A stretch of DNA of 64,000 bases from Bacteroides faecalis (lineage in GTDB: Bacteria > Bacteroidota > Bacteroidia > Bacteroidales > Bacteroidaceae): the NCBI RefSeq assembly GCF_003865075.1, contig NZ_BHWB01000002.1, positions 587,111 through 651,110 on the forward strand, read 5' to 3'. Below the pieces are notes generated by a model. It was given only the letters and a program-made list of their open reading frames with translations, searched no databases and had not been told where the DNA came from. The position numbers were made by a program, and so were the translations under genes. The stretch's first letter is position 1, and every line of letters begins with the position of its first letter. This document shows, piece by piece, positions 17,441 through 25,865 of this stretch.

Positions 17441-18280
17441 TTATTTCTCTGCTGCAGCTTTCTCTGCGTTAATTTCTTTTTTCTTATTGATGAATCCAAT
17501 TTTGAGGTTAGCTTCTTCTTGTTCTTTTTTAATTTGAGTCATGTTGGAAAGAATTTGTGCCAATTCATAAATTCCGACTGCTGCTTGTCGGTCGGTTGGA
17601 TTCATAGTAGTCGTATATTTACGGTCACCGATATATTCCAAGCGGATATTTTTGTCTTTATTGAGATTTACGAAATCGATAACTCCTCCGTCTTCTCCCA
17701 ACTTATAATCAGCTTTTTCTATTTTCTCGTCCAGATCGGTGGTTTCATAACTGTCTCTGGATCTGGGAGCTTCAGCAGATGTTCCGTCGGAAACAGATAC
17801 TTTGACGGCTGTGTGATGGATATTGTTACTTCCACAATAAATAGAAGTCATGCTCATAATACCCTGTTCGTTCACCTGAAAACGAAGGAAAGAACGGTGC
17901 AAGTTCTTTTCAACAGTCTGGGTTGGCCAGAGATAATTACCCAGTTGCTGATAGGCAGTATCTTTTTCTAGAATATATTGATTTTTAATAGCATCGAATG
18001 CTTGTTGCTTTGCCTGGAGTGCATTGTTCAGACTGTCTAATTTCTGTTGTTGTACTTTAAGTTCCACATCCAACATCAAAGCCTGACCGGCTTTACGAGT
18101 TTCAAATGCTTTAGGATACAGTATTTTGATACTGTCGATTTGTAACTTGGCTTCTTTATAGTCACCTTGTTCGTAAGCTGTGCGGGCTGCTGTCAGTTTT
18201 TCATTAGCTTTTTTTTCGATGCCGTTTCCGCACGCAGCCAATAGGAATGCACCACAATAAAGGGTAATCAGTTTTTTCAT
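17441..18280 (-). CDS. Coiled-coil lipoprotein of unknown function
   Basis: 279 aa from the ATG at 18280 (upstream in-frame codons lack a signal sequence and lie across the promoter, so they are rejected). Lipobox LAAC (Cys17). Residues about 22-60 (TAARTAYEQGDYKEAKLQID) resemble a TPR-like helical pair, followed by a Gln-rich coiled coil (KVQQQKLDSLNNALQAKQQA). A beta-rich middle and a Lys/Glu-rich helical tail come next. It was not recognised as a named family. Probably a periplasmic or outer-membrane-attached structural protein. It is transcribed divergently from the tRNA nucleotidyltransferase. Confidence 0.75.
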   Translation of the reverse strand: MKKLITLYCGAFLLAACGNGIEKKANEKLTAARTAYEQGDYKEAKLQIDSIKILYPKAFETRKAGQALMLDVELKVQQQKLDSLNNALQAKQQAFDAIKNQYILEKDTAYQQLGNYLWPTQTVEKNLHRSFLRFQVNEQGIMSMTSIYCGSNNIHHTAVKVSVSDGTSAEAPRSRDSYETTDLDEKIEKADYKLGEDGGVIDFVNLNKDKNIRLEYIGDRKYTTTMNPTDRQAAVGIYELAQILSNMTQIKKEQEEANLKIGFINKKKEINAEKAAAEK

Positions 18281-18349
18281 CCTGTTATTCGTTTTATAAA
18301 ACTGTACTGTTTCTATCTGGATAAAGCTGAATCTAGATGATTCTGGTGG

Positions 18350-18357
18350 CAAAAATA
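18350..18357 (-). promoter_or_regulatory. -7 box (TATTTTTG) of the coiled-coil lipoprotein gene
   Basis: TATTTTTG on the minus strand, 69 bases before the start at 18280. No clear -33. Confidence 0.45.
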
Positions 18358-18379
18358 CAAATATTATCCCTTATTTTTG

Positions 18380-18387
18380 TACTTTTG
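18380..18387 (+). promoter_or_regulatory. -7 box (TACTTTTG) of the tRNA nucleotidyltransferase gene
   Basis: TACTTTTG, 56 bases before the ATG at 18444, divergent from and only 22 bases away from the minus-strand box. The heptamer repeat at 18408-18442 would lie in the 5' leader. Confidence 0.5.
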
Positions 18388-18407
18388 CGACTTTAAAACT
18401 TATTAAG

Positions 18408-18442
18408 TTGATAGCTGATAGTTGATAACTGATAATTGAAAG
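18408..18442 (+). repeat. Five tandem heptamers directly before a start codon
   Basis: TTGATAG, CTGATAG, TTGATAA, CTGATAA, TTGAAAG in uninterrupted 7-bp register, ending one base before the ATG at 18444. The consensus is YTGATAR. It occupies the position where a ribosome binding region would be. Confidence 0.7.
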
Positions 18443-18443
18443 A

Positions 18444-19895
18444 ATGATTGAATTGACTCAGGAGGAATTGAAACAGTATTTTAGCGAACCTATTTTTGGC
18501 CAGATTGCAGAAACTGCTGATATGCTCGGATTGGAATGTTATGTGGTTGGCGGTTATGTTCGTGACATTTTTCTGCAACGTCCCTCTAAAGATATAGATG
18601 TAGTAGTGGTGGGTAGTGGAATCGCTATGGCAGAAGCGTTGGGAAAACACTTGGGACGTGGTGCTCATGTTTCTGTTTTTAAGAATTTCGGTACGGCGCA
18701 AGTAAAATATAAAGGAACGGAAGTGGAATTTGTGGGTGCACGTAAGGAATCCTATCAGCGTGATTCACGTAAACCAATCGTTGAGGATGGAACGTTGGAG
18801 GATGACCAGAATCGCCGGGATTTCACAATTAATGCATTGGCTGTCTGTCTTAATAAATCCCGCTTTGGTGAGTTAGTTGATCCTTTCGGTGGCATGGCGG
18901 ACATGAAGGAAAAGACTATCCGTACGCCGCTAGATCCTGATATTACATTCAGCGATGACCCGTTGCGCATGATGCGTTGTATACGTTTCGCCACTCAGTT
19001 GAATTTCTATATTGATGATGATACTTTTGATTCACTTTGCCGAAATAAAGAACGGATCGAGATTATTTCCCGTGAGCGAATTGCAGACGAGTTGAATAAG
19101 ATCATCCTCTCACCCATTCCGTCAAAAGGATTTGTTGAGTTGGAACGAAGTGGGCTGTTACCGTTGATTTTCCCCGAATTGGCTGCTTTGCAGGGAGTGG
19201 AAACTCGAAATGGGAAGGCACACAAAGATAACTTTTACCATACATTAGAGGTACTCGATAATATAAGTAAGAAAACAGACAACTTATGGTTGCGTTGGGC
19301 GGCCTTACTTCATGATATAGCCAAGCCGGCAACTAAACGCTGGGAACCTAAAGTCGGTTGGACTTTCCACAATCACAATTTTATCGGTGAGAAGATGATT
19401 CCAAATATCTTCCGTAAGATGAAATTGCCAATGAATGAAAAGATGAAGTATGTTCAGAAGATGGTGAGTCTGCATATGCGCCCTATTGTAATTGCGGATG
19501 ATGTGGTATCCGACTCTGCTGTGCGGCGGCTACTTTTTGAGGCAGGGGATGATATTGACGATCTGATGATGCTTTGCGAAGCAGATATTACCTCTAAGAA
19601 TATGGAGCGTAAACAACGTTTCCTGAATAACTTTCAATTGGTACGTCAAAAATTGAAAGATCTGGAAGAAAAGGATCGTATCCGTAACTTCCAGCCACCT
19701 GTGAGCGGAGAAGAGATTATGGAGATTTTCGATTTACAACCTTGTCGTGAGGTAGGTGCTTTGAAAAGTGCTATTAAAGATGCAATCTTGGACGGAATTA
19801 TTCCCAATGAATATGAGGCGGCGTATGCGTTTATGCTGGAGCGGGCAAAGAAGATGGGATTAGTTCCTTCACAGACTTCTTCAAAAGTAGAATAG
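18444..19895 (+). CDS. cca: CCA-adding tRNA nucleotidyltransferase with HD domain
   Basis: 483 aa. The class II nucleotidyltransferase head has [12 protein letters not shown] (about 32-43) and the catalytic acids in [10 protein letters not shown] (about 49-58). The neck region carries [11 protein letters not shown] and [16 protein letters not shown], both typical of CCA-adding or poly(A) polymerase-type enzymes. A C-terminal HD phosphohydrolase-type domain contains LLHDIAKP (about 289) and a further His in HMRP. It repairs or adds the 3' CCA of tRNAs in the cytoplasm; the HD domain may add phosphatase or phosphodiesterase activity. Translation starts directly behind the heptamer repeat. Confidence 0.92.
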   Translation: MIELTQEELKQYFSEPIFGQIAETADMLGLECYVVGGYVRDIFLQRPSKDIDVVVVGSGIAMAEALGKHLGRGAHVSVFKNFGTAQVKYKGTEVEFVGARKESYQRDSRKPIVEDGTLEDDQNRRDFTINALAVCLNKSRFGELVDPFGGMADMKEKTIRTPLDPDITFSDDPLRMMRCIRFATQLNFYIDDDTFDSLCRNKERIEIISRERIADELNKIILSPIPSKGFVELERSGLLPLIFPELAALQGVETRNGKAHKDNFYHTLEVLDNISKKTDNLWLRWAALLHDIAKPATKRWEPKVGWTFHNHNFIGEKMIPNIFRKMKLPMNEKMKYVQKMVSLHMRPIVIADDVVSDSAVRRLLFEAGDDIDDLMMLCEADITSKNMERKQRFLNNFQLVRQKLKDLEEKDRIRNFQPPVSGEEIMEIFDLQPCREVGALKSAIKDAILDGIIPNEYEAAYAFMLERAKKMGLVPSQTSSKVE

Positions 19896-20005
19896 ATAAA
19901 CTTTGAGCTATTTCTTGGGGAATATATGTTTGGTATCTTTTATAGGTATTTTAGGTAGTTACTTCCTTATTCTTAAGTGTTCCATTCGCTATTTTTAGTT
20001 CGTTA

Positions 20006-20093
20006 CATTATAGTGTATATTGCGGAGCACTATAGTGTGACGAAAAATACATTATAGTGATTCTTATGTTCAACTATAGTGCTCCGAATTGGT
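20006..20093. repeat. Four degenerate direct repeats with an exact 22-bp period
   Basis: Ten-base cores CATTATAGTG (20006), CACTATAGTG (20028), CATTATAGTG (20050) and AACTATAGTG (20072) start exactly 22 bases apart; the 12 bases between cores are unrelated. The core is near-palindromic. Units 2 and 4 also form a 14-bp inverted repeat (20023-20036 with 20073-20086). The array lies in the 498-bp space between two convergent genes, so it is not an obvious promoter operator. Apart from the hairpin at 20240-20288, I see nothing else in this spacer. Confidence 0.75.
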
Positions 20094-20239
20094 ATTTGCA
20101 TCTCAAAGTATTAAGATTAGGGAATAAAAGAAATAAGAATAGTATATGTGCCCTTATTACTTGTATGATCTGAAAAAGAGCCTGTCTTCAGGTCAAAAAA
20201 TAAACTGCTTTCATTTATAATCTTAAGTCTGGATATAAT

Positions 20240-20288
20240 AATCCCCTTATTTCAGCTTTATTTTATATAAAGGAAAAATAAGGGGATT
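20240..20288. terminator. Hairpin between convergent genes, probable terminator
   Basis: A perfect 13-bp stem (AATCCCCTTATTT at 20240-20252 with AAATAAGGGGATT at 20276-20288) has a 23-base loop. A/T-rich arms stand in for the U-tract in both directions. It probably stops cca and the M24 peptidase gene. Confidence 0.5.
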
Positions 20289-20393
20289 CTCTAAGAGGTT
20301 TTATCTATAAAATTTTCACTTCCGAAATACAGTTTTGCAACAGTTTCTTTCTAAGTATTCTTTTTTATAATTGTAGTCCGAAAAGTCTGAATT

Positions 20394-21578
20394 TTATTCT
20401 TCTTGTTTGTAAAAGGCTTCCAAATCGATAATTTCTTCGTTACAGTTTGTCAGCTTTTCTATTCCTTCATTGGTTACCACCCATGTATTTTCTATTCCGA
20501 CAGGTCCTACACCCGGAATAACGATTTTGGGTTCTAAGGCAAACACCATACCCGTTTCCAATTCCTGTTTCATGCGTGGAGCCAAAACGGGGGCTTCATT
20601 GATTTCTAATCCGATACCATGACCGATAAATTTAGCTTGTTGGTTAGTTCCCATGAATTTATCCGCGAATCCGGCTTTCGTTGCTATCTCTACAGCCGTA
20701 TTATAGAGATTTTCGCAGACTATGCCCGGACGTGCAATCGAGCTAATCTTTTCTTGAATCTCTAAACAAACCTGATGTGCTGCATAAGCTTCTTCGGATA
20801 ATTTGCCAATGGAAAATACGCGGCTCATGTCACCCATGTAGCCGTTAAAGTTTCCTCCTAAGTCTACCATGACACTTTGACCTTCTTTTAATGGAGTCTT
20901 GTTGGCACCACCCGGGAGAGCCGGATCGAGACCTTGTCCACCTAATGCAAAGTCGTAAGGCGAAGGGTAACCGGCATTGTCACTTGTCAGTACACTACCC
21001 ATGAAGATTTCCATGCTACGGCCGAAGACGCGGAAAATTCCCAGGTTTCCTTGCAGACGCATCAGACGTTCTATTTCAATTGAAAACTCGATATCGGTCA
21101 TTCCGGGACGGTATACACTTGGTATTCGTTCGTAAGCTTTGCCATGAGCCATTCCGGAACGGCGTATCATTTCTATTTCGATGGAGGTCTTTATACTACG
21201 AGCCTGACGAATGAGTGGGGTTCCGTTTACCACTTCTGTGTCTGGGAATAAGCCGGCTAAACGTACATATTCCGTATAAGGAAGTTCGTCACCTTCCAAC
21301 ATTAATTTGGTTGGTACTGGTAGTTCCTGTTCTTTCAATAACTCAATAATCTGTTCCGGTTTACGAATGAAGAAGGAGTGTTCTCCTGTGATGTTGTTCG
21401 GACGTTTGAAAAAGAGTAGTGCCGGTGAGTGGAGGGGTAAATAAAGATATCCGCTAACTACACATCCATAAGTATAAATCAAATTAGCATTGCAAGTGAT
21501 AAGCGCAGCTTCAATACCTTGTTGCGCCATTAAACTGCGAATCTTGTCGCGGCGGAATTTTAATTCAGGTTGTAGCAT
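20394..21578 (-). CDS. M24-family metallopeptidase (Xaa-Pro aminopeptidase-like)
   Basis: 394 aa, no signal peptide, so cytoplasmic. The N-terminal creatinase-like domain (1-140) starts MLQPELKFRRDKIRSLMAQQ. The pita-bread domain contains all five metal ligands: two Asp in VDLGGNFNGYMGDMSR (about 238-253), His in GHGIGLEINEAP (about 318), Glu in FALEPKIV (about 347) and Glu in GIENTWVV (about 362). The family removes N-terminal residues before proline using two metal ions. It is likely monocistronic: a -7 box TACCTTTG (21649-21656, minus) lies about 70 bases upstream, and a hairpin follows. Confidence 0.88.
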   Translation of the reverse strand: MLQPELKFRRDKIRSLMAQQGIEAALITCNANLIYTYGCVVSGYLYLPLHSPALLFFKRPNNITGEHSFFIRKPEQIIELLKEQELPVPTKLMLEGDELPYTEYVRLAGLFPDTEVVNGTPLIRQARSIKTSIEIEMIRRSGMAHGKAYERIPSVYRPGMTDIEFSIEIERLMRLQGNLGIFRVFGRSMEIFMGSVLTSDNAGYPSPYDFALGGQGLDPALPGGANKTPLKEGQSVMVDLGGNFNGYMGDMSRVFSIGKLSEEAYAAHQVCLEIQEKISSIARPGIVCENLYNTAVEIATKAGFADKFMGTNQQAKFIGHGIGLEINEAPVLAPRMKQELETGMVFALEPKIVIPGVGPVGIENTWVVTNEGIEKLTNCNEEIIDLEAFYKQEE

Positions 21579-21648
21579 AGAATTATTTTCAATTTATTGT
21601 TTTCTATTTTGATCTTTACAGATATTAGATATAACACCTGTGAGAGTA

Positions 21649-21656
21649 CAAAGGTA
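21649..21656 (-). promoter_or_regulatory. -7 box (TACCTTTG) of the M24 peptidase gene
   Basis: TACCTTTG on the minus strand 70 bases before the start codon; the -33 box is not evident. Confidence 0.45.
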
Positions 21657-21685
21657 GTTATTTCAACTGAAAATAATATGAATTT

Positions 21686-21733
21686 CAAAAAAATAGCGCT
21701 ACCCGCGTCCTATCACAGGGGGCGAGCAGCGCA
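21686..21733 (-). terminator. GC-rich intrinsic terminator of the first glutamate dehydrogenase gene
   Basis: GCGCT (21696-21700) with AGCGC (21728-21732), plus an inner CCCGC/GGGCG pairing, forms the stem. On the minus strand it is followed by TATTTTTTT. It lies 37 bases after the stop codon. Confidence 0.75.
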
Positions 21734-21769
21734 AACCACAAATACAAATACAACTAAACAAAGTATTTT

Positions 21770-23107
21770 TTAAATAACGCCTTGTCCCATCATTGCGTGA
21801 GCTACTTTCATAAAACCGGCTATATTAGCACCCTTTACGTAATTAATATACCCGTCGGGTTCTGTGCCGTACTTCACGCATTGTGCATGGATACCGTGCA
21901 TGATAGCATGGAGTTTTTCATCCACTTCGGCTGCACTCCAGCTCAGGTGCATGGCATTCTGAGACATTTCCAGACCGGAGGTAGCAACACCACCTGCATT
22001 GACTGCCTTACCCGGAGCATACATCGTTTTATGTTCGATGAACAAATCAATTGCTTCCGGAGTACAACCCATGTTGGAAATTTCTCCGACACAAAGTACG
22101 TTATTTTTTATCAGATTTTGTGCGTCTTCTCCATTTAATTCATTTTGAGTCGCACAAGGTAATGCAATATCGGCTTTTACCTCCCATGGGCGTTTACCTT
22201 CAACGAAGGTGGCATTCGGATATTTCTCTGCATATGGAGCAACGATATCATTGCCGGAAGCGCGTAATTCGAGCATATAGTCTATCTTTTCGCCACTGAT
22301 ACCATCCGGATCATAAATGTATCCGTCCGGACCGGAGATGGTGATTACTTTTGCACCCAGTTCGGTAGCTTTCGTTGCGGCTCCCCAAGCTACGTTGCCG
22401 AAACCGGAAATGGCTACTTTTTTATCTTTTATATCGATTCCTTTGGCTTGCAACATTTGATTGACAAAGTATAATCCACCGAAACCGGTAGCTTCAGGTC
22501 GTATTAATGAGCCGCCGAATTCTAGTCCTTTTCCTGTGAATGTTCCAGTGAATTCACGAGTCAGCTTTTTGTACATACCGAACATATAACCGACTTCACG
22601 TCCTCCAACACCGATATCACCGGCAGGTACATCCATATCCGGACCCAGATGACGCCACAATTCCAGCATGAAGGCTTGGCAGAAACGCATCACTTCAGCG
22701 TTGCTCTTTCCACGCGGAGAGAAGTCTGAGCCACCTTTACCGCCACCCATAGGCAGAGTAGTCAGCGCATTCTTGAAAGTCTGTTCGAAGCCCAGGAACT
22801 TCAGGATGGAGAGGTTTACGGAAGCGTGGAAGCGAATACCGCCTTTGTACGGACCAATTGCATTATTAAATTGTACACGATAACCGAGGTTTGTTTGTAC
22901 CTCACCTCTATCGTCTACCCAAGTCACGCGGAAAGTGAAAATACGGTCAGGTTCCACCAATCTTTCTATGATCTTGGCCTTCTCAAATTCAGGATGTTGA
23001 TTGTAGATATCTTCAATGGAAAGAAGCACTTCTTTTACTGCTTGAAGATACTCTGATTCACCGGGATGTTTGGCCTCCAGAGAGGACATGATTTTTTGAA
23101 TGTTCAT
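21770..23107 (-). CDS. gdhB: Glutamate dehydrogenase, hexameric, probably NAD-specific
   Basis: 445 aa from the ATG at 23107 (MNIQKIMSSLEAKHPGESEY). The frame continues upstream to 23254 but crosses the promoter, so the longer start is rejected. Substrate and catalytic motifs are intact: PMGGGKGGSDF with the catalytic Lys region, and VPAGDIGVGGREVG. The coenzyme fold reads ISGFGNVAWG, then ITISGPDGYIYDPDG. The acidic/serine pattern after the second strand (SGPDG in place of SDSDG) resembles the NAD-type enzyme of Porphyromonas and differs from the paralogue at 41126-42460. It interconverts glutamate and 2-oxoglutarate plus ammonia. Cofactor and gene symbol are inferences. Confidence 0.9.
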   Translation of the reverse strand: MNIQKIMSSLEAKHPGESEYLQAVKEVLLSIEDIYNQHPEFEKAKIIERLVEPDRIFTFRVTWVDDRGEVQTNLGYRVQFNNAIGPYKGGIRFHASVNLSILKFLGFEQTFKNALTTLPMGGGKGGSDFSPRGKSNAEVMRFCQAFMLELWRHLGPDMDVPAGDIGVGGREVGYMFGMYKKLTREFTGTFTGKGLEFGGSLIRPEATGFGGLYFVNQMLQAKGIDIKDKKVAISGFGNVAWGAATKATELGAKVITISGPDGYIYDPDGISGEKIDYMLELRASGNDIVAPYAEKYPNATFVEGKRPWEVKADIALPCATQNELNGEDAQNLIKNNVLCVGEISNMGCTPEAIDLFIEHKTMYAPGKAVNAGGVATSGLEMSQNAMHLSWSAAEVDEKLHAIMHGIHAQCVKYGTEPDGYINYVKGANIAGFMKVAHAMMGQGVI

Positions 23108-23159
23108 AATAGTATGCTTTAAAAAGGTTATTCTGATAAAATGTAAACTGTGTATACTG

Positions 23160-23167
23160 CAAATATA
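23160..23167 (-). promoter_or_regulatory. -7 box (TATATTTG) of the first glutamate dehydrogenase gene
   Basis: TATATTTG on the minus strand, 53 bases before the ATG at 23107. No TTTG at -33. Confidence 0.5.
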
Positions 23168-23255
23168 GGAATTTTTTTCAATCATGGTTAATCCTATTCC
23201 TATATTTTGATTAAATAATAATAAAATGATAGTATTTCGGTGGAAAATCATCAAA

Positions 23256-23291
23256 CCTTATCAACTATTGAGTGAAAAATAGTTGATGAGG
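23256..23291 (-). terminator. Hairpin behind the prolyl oligopeptidase gene
   Basis: CCTTATCAACTATT (23256-23269) pairs at 13 of 14 positions with AATAGTTGATGAGG (23278-23291) over an 8-base loop, 35 bases after the peptidase stop codon. The U-tract is weak, so termination is probable but not certain. Confidence 0.5.
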
Positions 23292-23325
23292 CTCGATATG
23301 GTTTACAGATAGAAAGTTTTCTTCT

Positions 23326-25437
23326 TTAGAAGTTTGGAGTCATACCTAAGTTATACATTATAAAGCCGTAGATATCTGCTTGTTCTTCCAATACTTTTGC
23401 CATTGGTTTACCGGCTCCGTGACCAGCTTTGCTGTCAATACGGATGAGCGTTGGATTAGTTCCGTCATTATCGGCTTGCAGAGTAGCGGCAAACTTAAAG
23501 GAATGGGCAGGAACAACACGATCGTCGTGATCGGCAGTAGTAACCAGGGTAGCGGGATACTTTGTTCCCGGTTTCAGGCTGTGTAGCGGAGAGTACCCTT
23601 TCAGGTATTCGAACATTTCTTTACTGTCTTCACTTGTACCGTAATCGCTTGCCCAGTTCCATCCGATTGTGAATTTATGATAGCGAAGCATATCCATAAC
23701 GCCTACCTGCGGGATGGCTACGCGGAATAAGTCAGGACGTTGTGTCATACAAGCTCCTACCAGCAATCCGCCGTTAGAACCACCTACGATGGCGATTTTA
23801 TCTTTATTGGTATATTTTTGGTCAATGAGGTATTCGGCGGCAGAGATAAAGTCGTCAAACACATTCTGTTTCTGCATTTTGGTTCCTGCTACGTGCCAGT
23901 ATTCTCCGTACTCACTTCCACCACGTAGATTGACTTGTGCGTAGATACCTCCGTTTTCGAGGAATGGAATGCGCATTGCGCTGAAGCTTGGGTTGAGGCT
24001 GATTCCAAATCCTCCGTATCCATAAAGGAATACTGGATTTTTACCATCTTTCTTTAATCCTTTCTTATAAGTAAGGAACATCGGAATTTTTACACCGTCT
24101 TTGCTCGGGAAGAAGATCTGTTCTGTAACGAAATCATCCGAGTTGAACTGTACTTTAGGAGCGCGGTAGAGTTCATAGGTATTTGTATCCATATTGTATT
24201 TATAGGTTGCTCCGGGGATGGTGAACGAAGTAAAGCCGAAAAAGCATTCTTTATCGTCTTTGTTTCCACTGAATCCTACCGAACCGAGTGAGGGTAATTC
24301 AATTTCTTGCAATTGCTTACCGTCAAGGTCGTAAACATAAGCATGGTTGGAGGCATCTTTATCATAGGTAAGGAATAGTTTGCCGCCAATAACTTCTGCT
24401 CCTGATAGAACGGCTTCTGATTCAGGGACAAGTTCTTTCCAGTTTTCCAGCTTCGGTTGGTTGATGTCGGCTACCATGATTCGGTTTTTCGGTGCACCGT
24501 AGTTGGTATAGATGTACATCTTGTCGCCGATTACTTCGATAGGAGAATATTGATAGTCGAAATCAGTGGTCAATGGTATAAAGGGAGAATTCGGTTTATT
24601 CAGATCACGCATGAATAAGTTGTTTCCTCTACCAGCCCCGGATTCAAAGAGGAAGAGAACTTGTTCATCTTCGCTTACACTGGCACTGTAAAAACGCTTG
24701 GGATAAGATGGATTTTGGTAGATGAGTTGGTCTTTTGACTGTGGTTCACCGATCTTATGATAATAAATCTTGTGGTTTTCATTGACATTGGAGAACTCTT
24801 TTCCTTTTGTAGGAGCGTCGTAGGCACTATAATAGAAACCGTCTCCCTGCCAGGAAGCACCGGAGAACTTGGCCCATTCGATGTGGTCTTCAAGTAATTT
24901 TCCTGTTTCTGTGTCCATTACATAGATTTCTGACCAGTCTGAACCACTACGTGAGATACTGTAGGCAGTGTATTTGCCATCGTGTGAAAAGTATAGACCT
25001 GTGAGTGCAACAGTTCCGTCTTCCGATAATTTGTTTGGATCAAGGAAAACACGTGGTTCACTATTCAGCGAGTCTTGTACATAGAACACATTTTGATTCT
25101 GCAATCCGTCATTTTTGCTGAAATAATATTTGCCATGTTTTTTAATAGGGGCGCTGATCTTTTCATAGTCAGCCAGTACTGTGAGTCGTTTCAGCAGATT
25201 TTCACGAAAGGGAATCTGACTCAGATATTCGTTGGTAACTTTGTTTTGGGCTTCTACCCAAGCAGTAGTAGCGGCACTGGTGTCGTTTTCCAACCAACGA
25301 TAAGGATCAGGAACGGGTGTACCGAAATACACATCTACTGTGTCTACTTTTGCTGTTTCAGGGTAAACAAGCTTTTTCTGTTGGGGGGTGCATGATATAA
25401 CCATGATTCCACTCATTAATAAAATTACTTTTTTCAT
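23326..25437 (-). CDS. Prolyl oligopeptidase family S9A lipoprotein
   Basis: 703 aa, normal for family S9A. Lipobox VISC (Cys16), so it is lipid-anchored in the envelope rather than cytoplasmic. The N-terminal PDPYRWLEN motif and a seven-bladed propeller (about 80-430) precede the alpha/beta-hydrolase domain. The catalytic triad is visible: Ser in GGSNGGLL (about 554), Asp in TADHDDRVVP (about 636) and His in SKAGHGAGKP (about 673). It cleaves short peptides after proline, probably processing peptides near the outer membrane. Its promoter adjoins the 22-bp repeat array at 25536-25711. Confidence 0.93.
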   Translation of the reverse strand: MKKVILLMSGIMVISCTPQQKKLVYPETAKVDTVDVYFGTPVPDPYRWLENDTSAATTAWVEAQNKVTNEYLSQIPFRENLLKRLTVLADYEKISAPIKKHGKYYFSKNDGLQNQNVFYVQDSLNSEPRVFLDPNKLSEDGTVALTGLYFSHDGKYTAYSISRSGSDWSEIYVMDTETGKLLEDHIEWAKFSGASWQGDGFYYSAYDAPTKGKEFSNVNENHKIYYHKIGEPQSKDQLIYQNPSYPKRFYSASVSEDEQVLFLFESGAGRGNNLFMRDLNKPNSPFIPLTTDFDYQYSPIEVIGDKMYIYTNYGAPKNRIMVADINQPKLENWKELVPESEAVLSGAEVIGGKLFLTYDKDASNHAYVYDLDGKQLQEIELPSLGSVGFSGNKDDKECFFGFTSFTIPGATYKYNMDTNTYELYRAPKVQFNSDDFVTEQIFFPSKDGVKIPMFLTYKKGLKKDGKNPVFLYGYGGFGISLNPSFSAMRIPFLENGGIYAQVNLRGGSEYGEYWHVAGTKMQKQNVFDDFISAAEYLIDQKYTNKDKIAIVGGSNGGLLVGACMTQRPDLFRVAIPQVGVMDMLRYHKFTIGWNWASDYGTSEDSKEMFEYLKGYSPLHSLKPGTKYPATLVTTADHDDRVVPAHSFKFAATLQADNDGTNPTLIRIDSKAGHGAGKPMAKVLEEQADIYGFIMYNLGMTPNF

Positions 25438-25473
25438 TTGAATAAAGTCTGTTCGAAATATAACTTAAAGTTA

Positions 25474-25505
25474 CAAATCTACGCAATATATAGAACACAG
25501 TCAAA
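25474..25505 (-). promoter_or_regulatory. Promoter of the prolyl oligopeptidase gene
   Basis: On the minus strand, -33 TTTG (25502-25505), 20-bp spacer, -7 TAGATTTG (25474-25481). The repeat array begins 30 bases further upstream. Confidence 0.6.
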
Positions 25506-25535
25506 TAAATGATGAAGATAAAAAGTGGAAGAGGG

Positions 25536-25711
25536 GTACAAAAACTATCCGGGAGATGTAAAAGAGTTGTTCGGAAGAAGTACAAGAGTTACTTGAAATA
25601 AGTACAAGAGTTACTTGAAATAAGTATAAGAGTTACCCGAAATAAGTACAAGAGTTGTATAAAAGATATATAGAAGTGAAATAGAAGATGTACAACTTCC
25701 GGTTTAATCAT
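25536..25711. repeat. Array of six to eight direct repeats with an exact 22-bp period
   Basis: Units start at 25536, 25558, 25580, 25602, 25624, 25646, 25668 and 25690. The core is GTACAAGAGTT, perfect in units 3, 4 and 6, with one change in units 2 and 5, and weaker in units 1, 7 and 8. Units 3 and 4 are identical over the whole 22 bases. The other half of each unit varies. The array lies between two divergent genes, upstream of the peptidase promoter (25474-25505) and 110 bases upstream of the -7 box of the 25866 gene. Nothing else is visible in 25506-25821. Confidence 0.85.
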
Positions 25712-25821
25712 CCGGAAAGAATATGATAACCTTTTCATCTCTTGATGTGCAACTGGGGCTTGTAACGCAGGATTTCCTAAAAGAAATGATTGATAACTGT
25801 TACACTATGAATTAATTTCGC

Positions 25822-25829
25822 TAATTTTG
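25822..25829 (+). promoter_or_regulatory. -7 box (TAATTTTG) of the PPDK-domain gene
   Basis: TAATTTTG 36 bases before the ATG at 25866. It overlaps a TTG (25827) that would otherwise extend the reading frame, which supports the downstream ATG. Confidence 0.5.
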
Positions 25830-25865
25830 TGGATAGTTTATGTACTAAATAGACAAAAGACCTTT

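Noticed and set aside
20006..20093. CRISPR-like array
   Set aside because: Repeats are only about 10 bp, spacers 12 bp, and no cas genes are in the window; the geometry does not fit CRISPR.
25536..25711. Coding minisatellite
   Set aside because: Frames through the array contain stops or lack starts; a period of 22 is not a multiple of three, so a protein repeat is excluded.
25827..25865. TTG start for the PPDK-domain gene
   Set aside because: It overlaps the -7 promoter box and would precede the transcription start.
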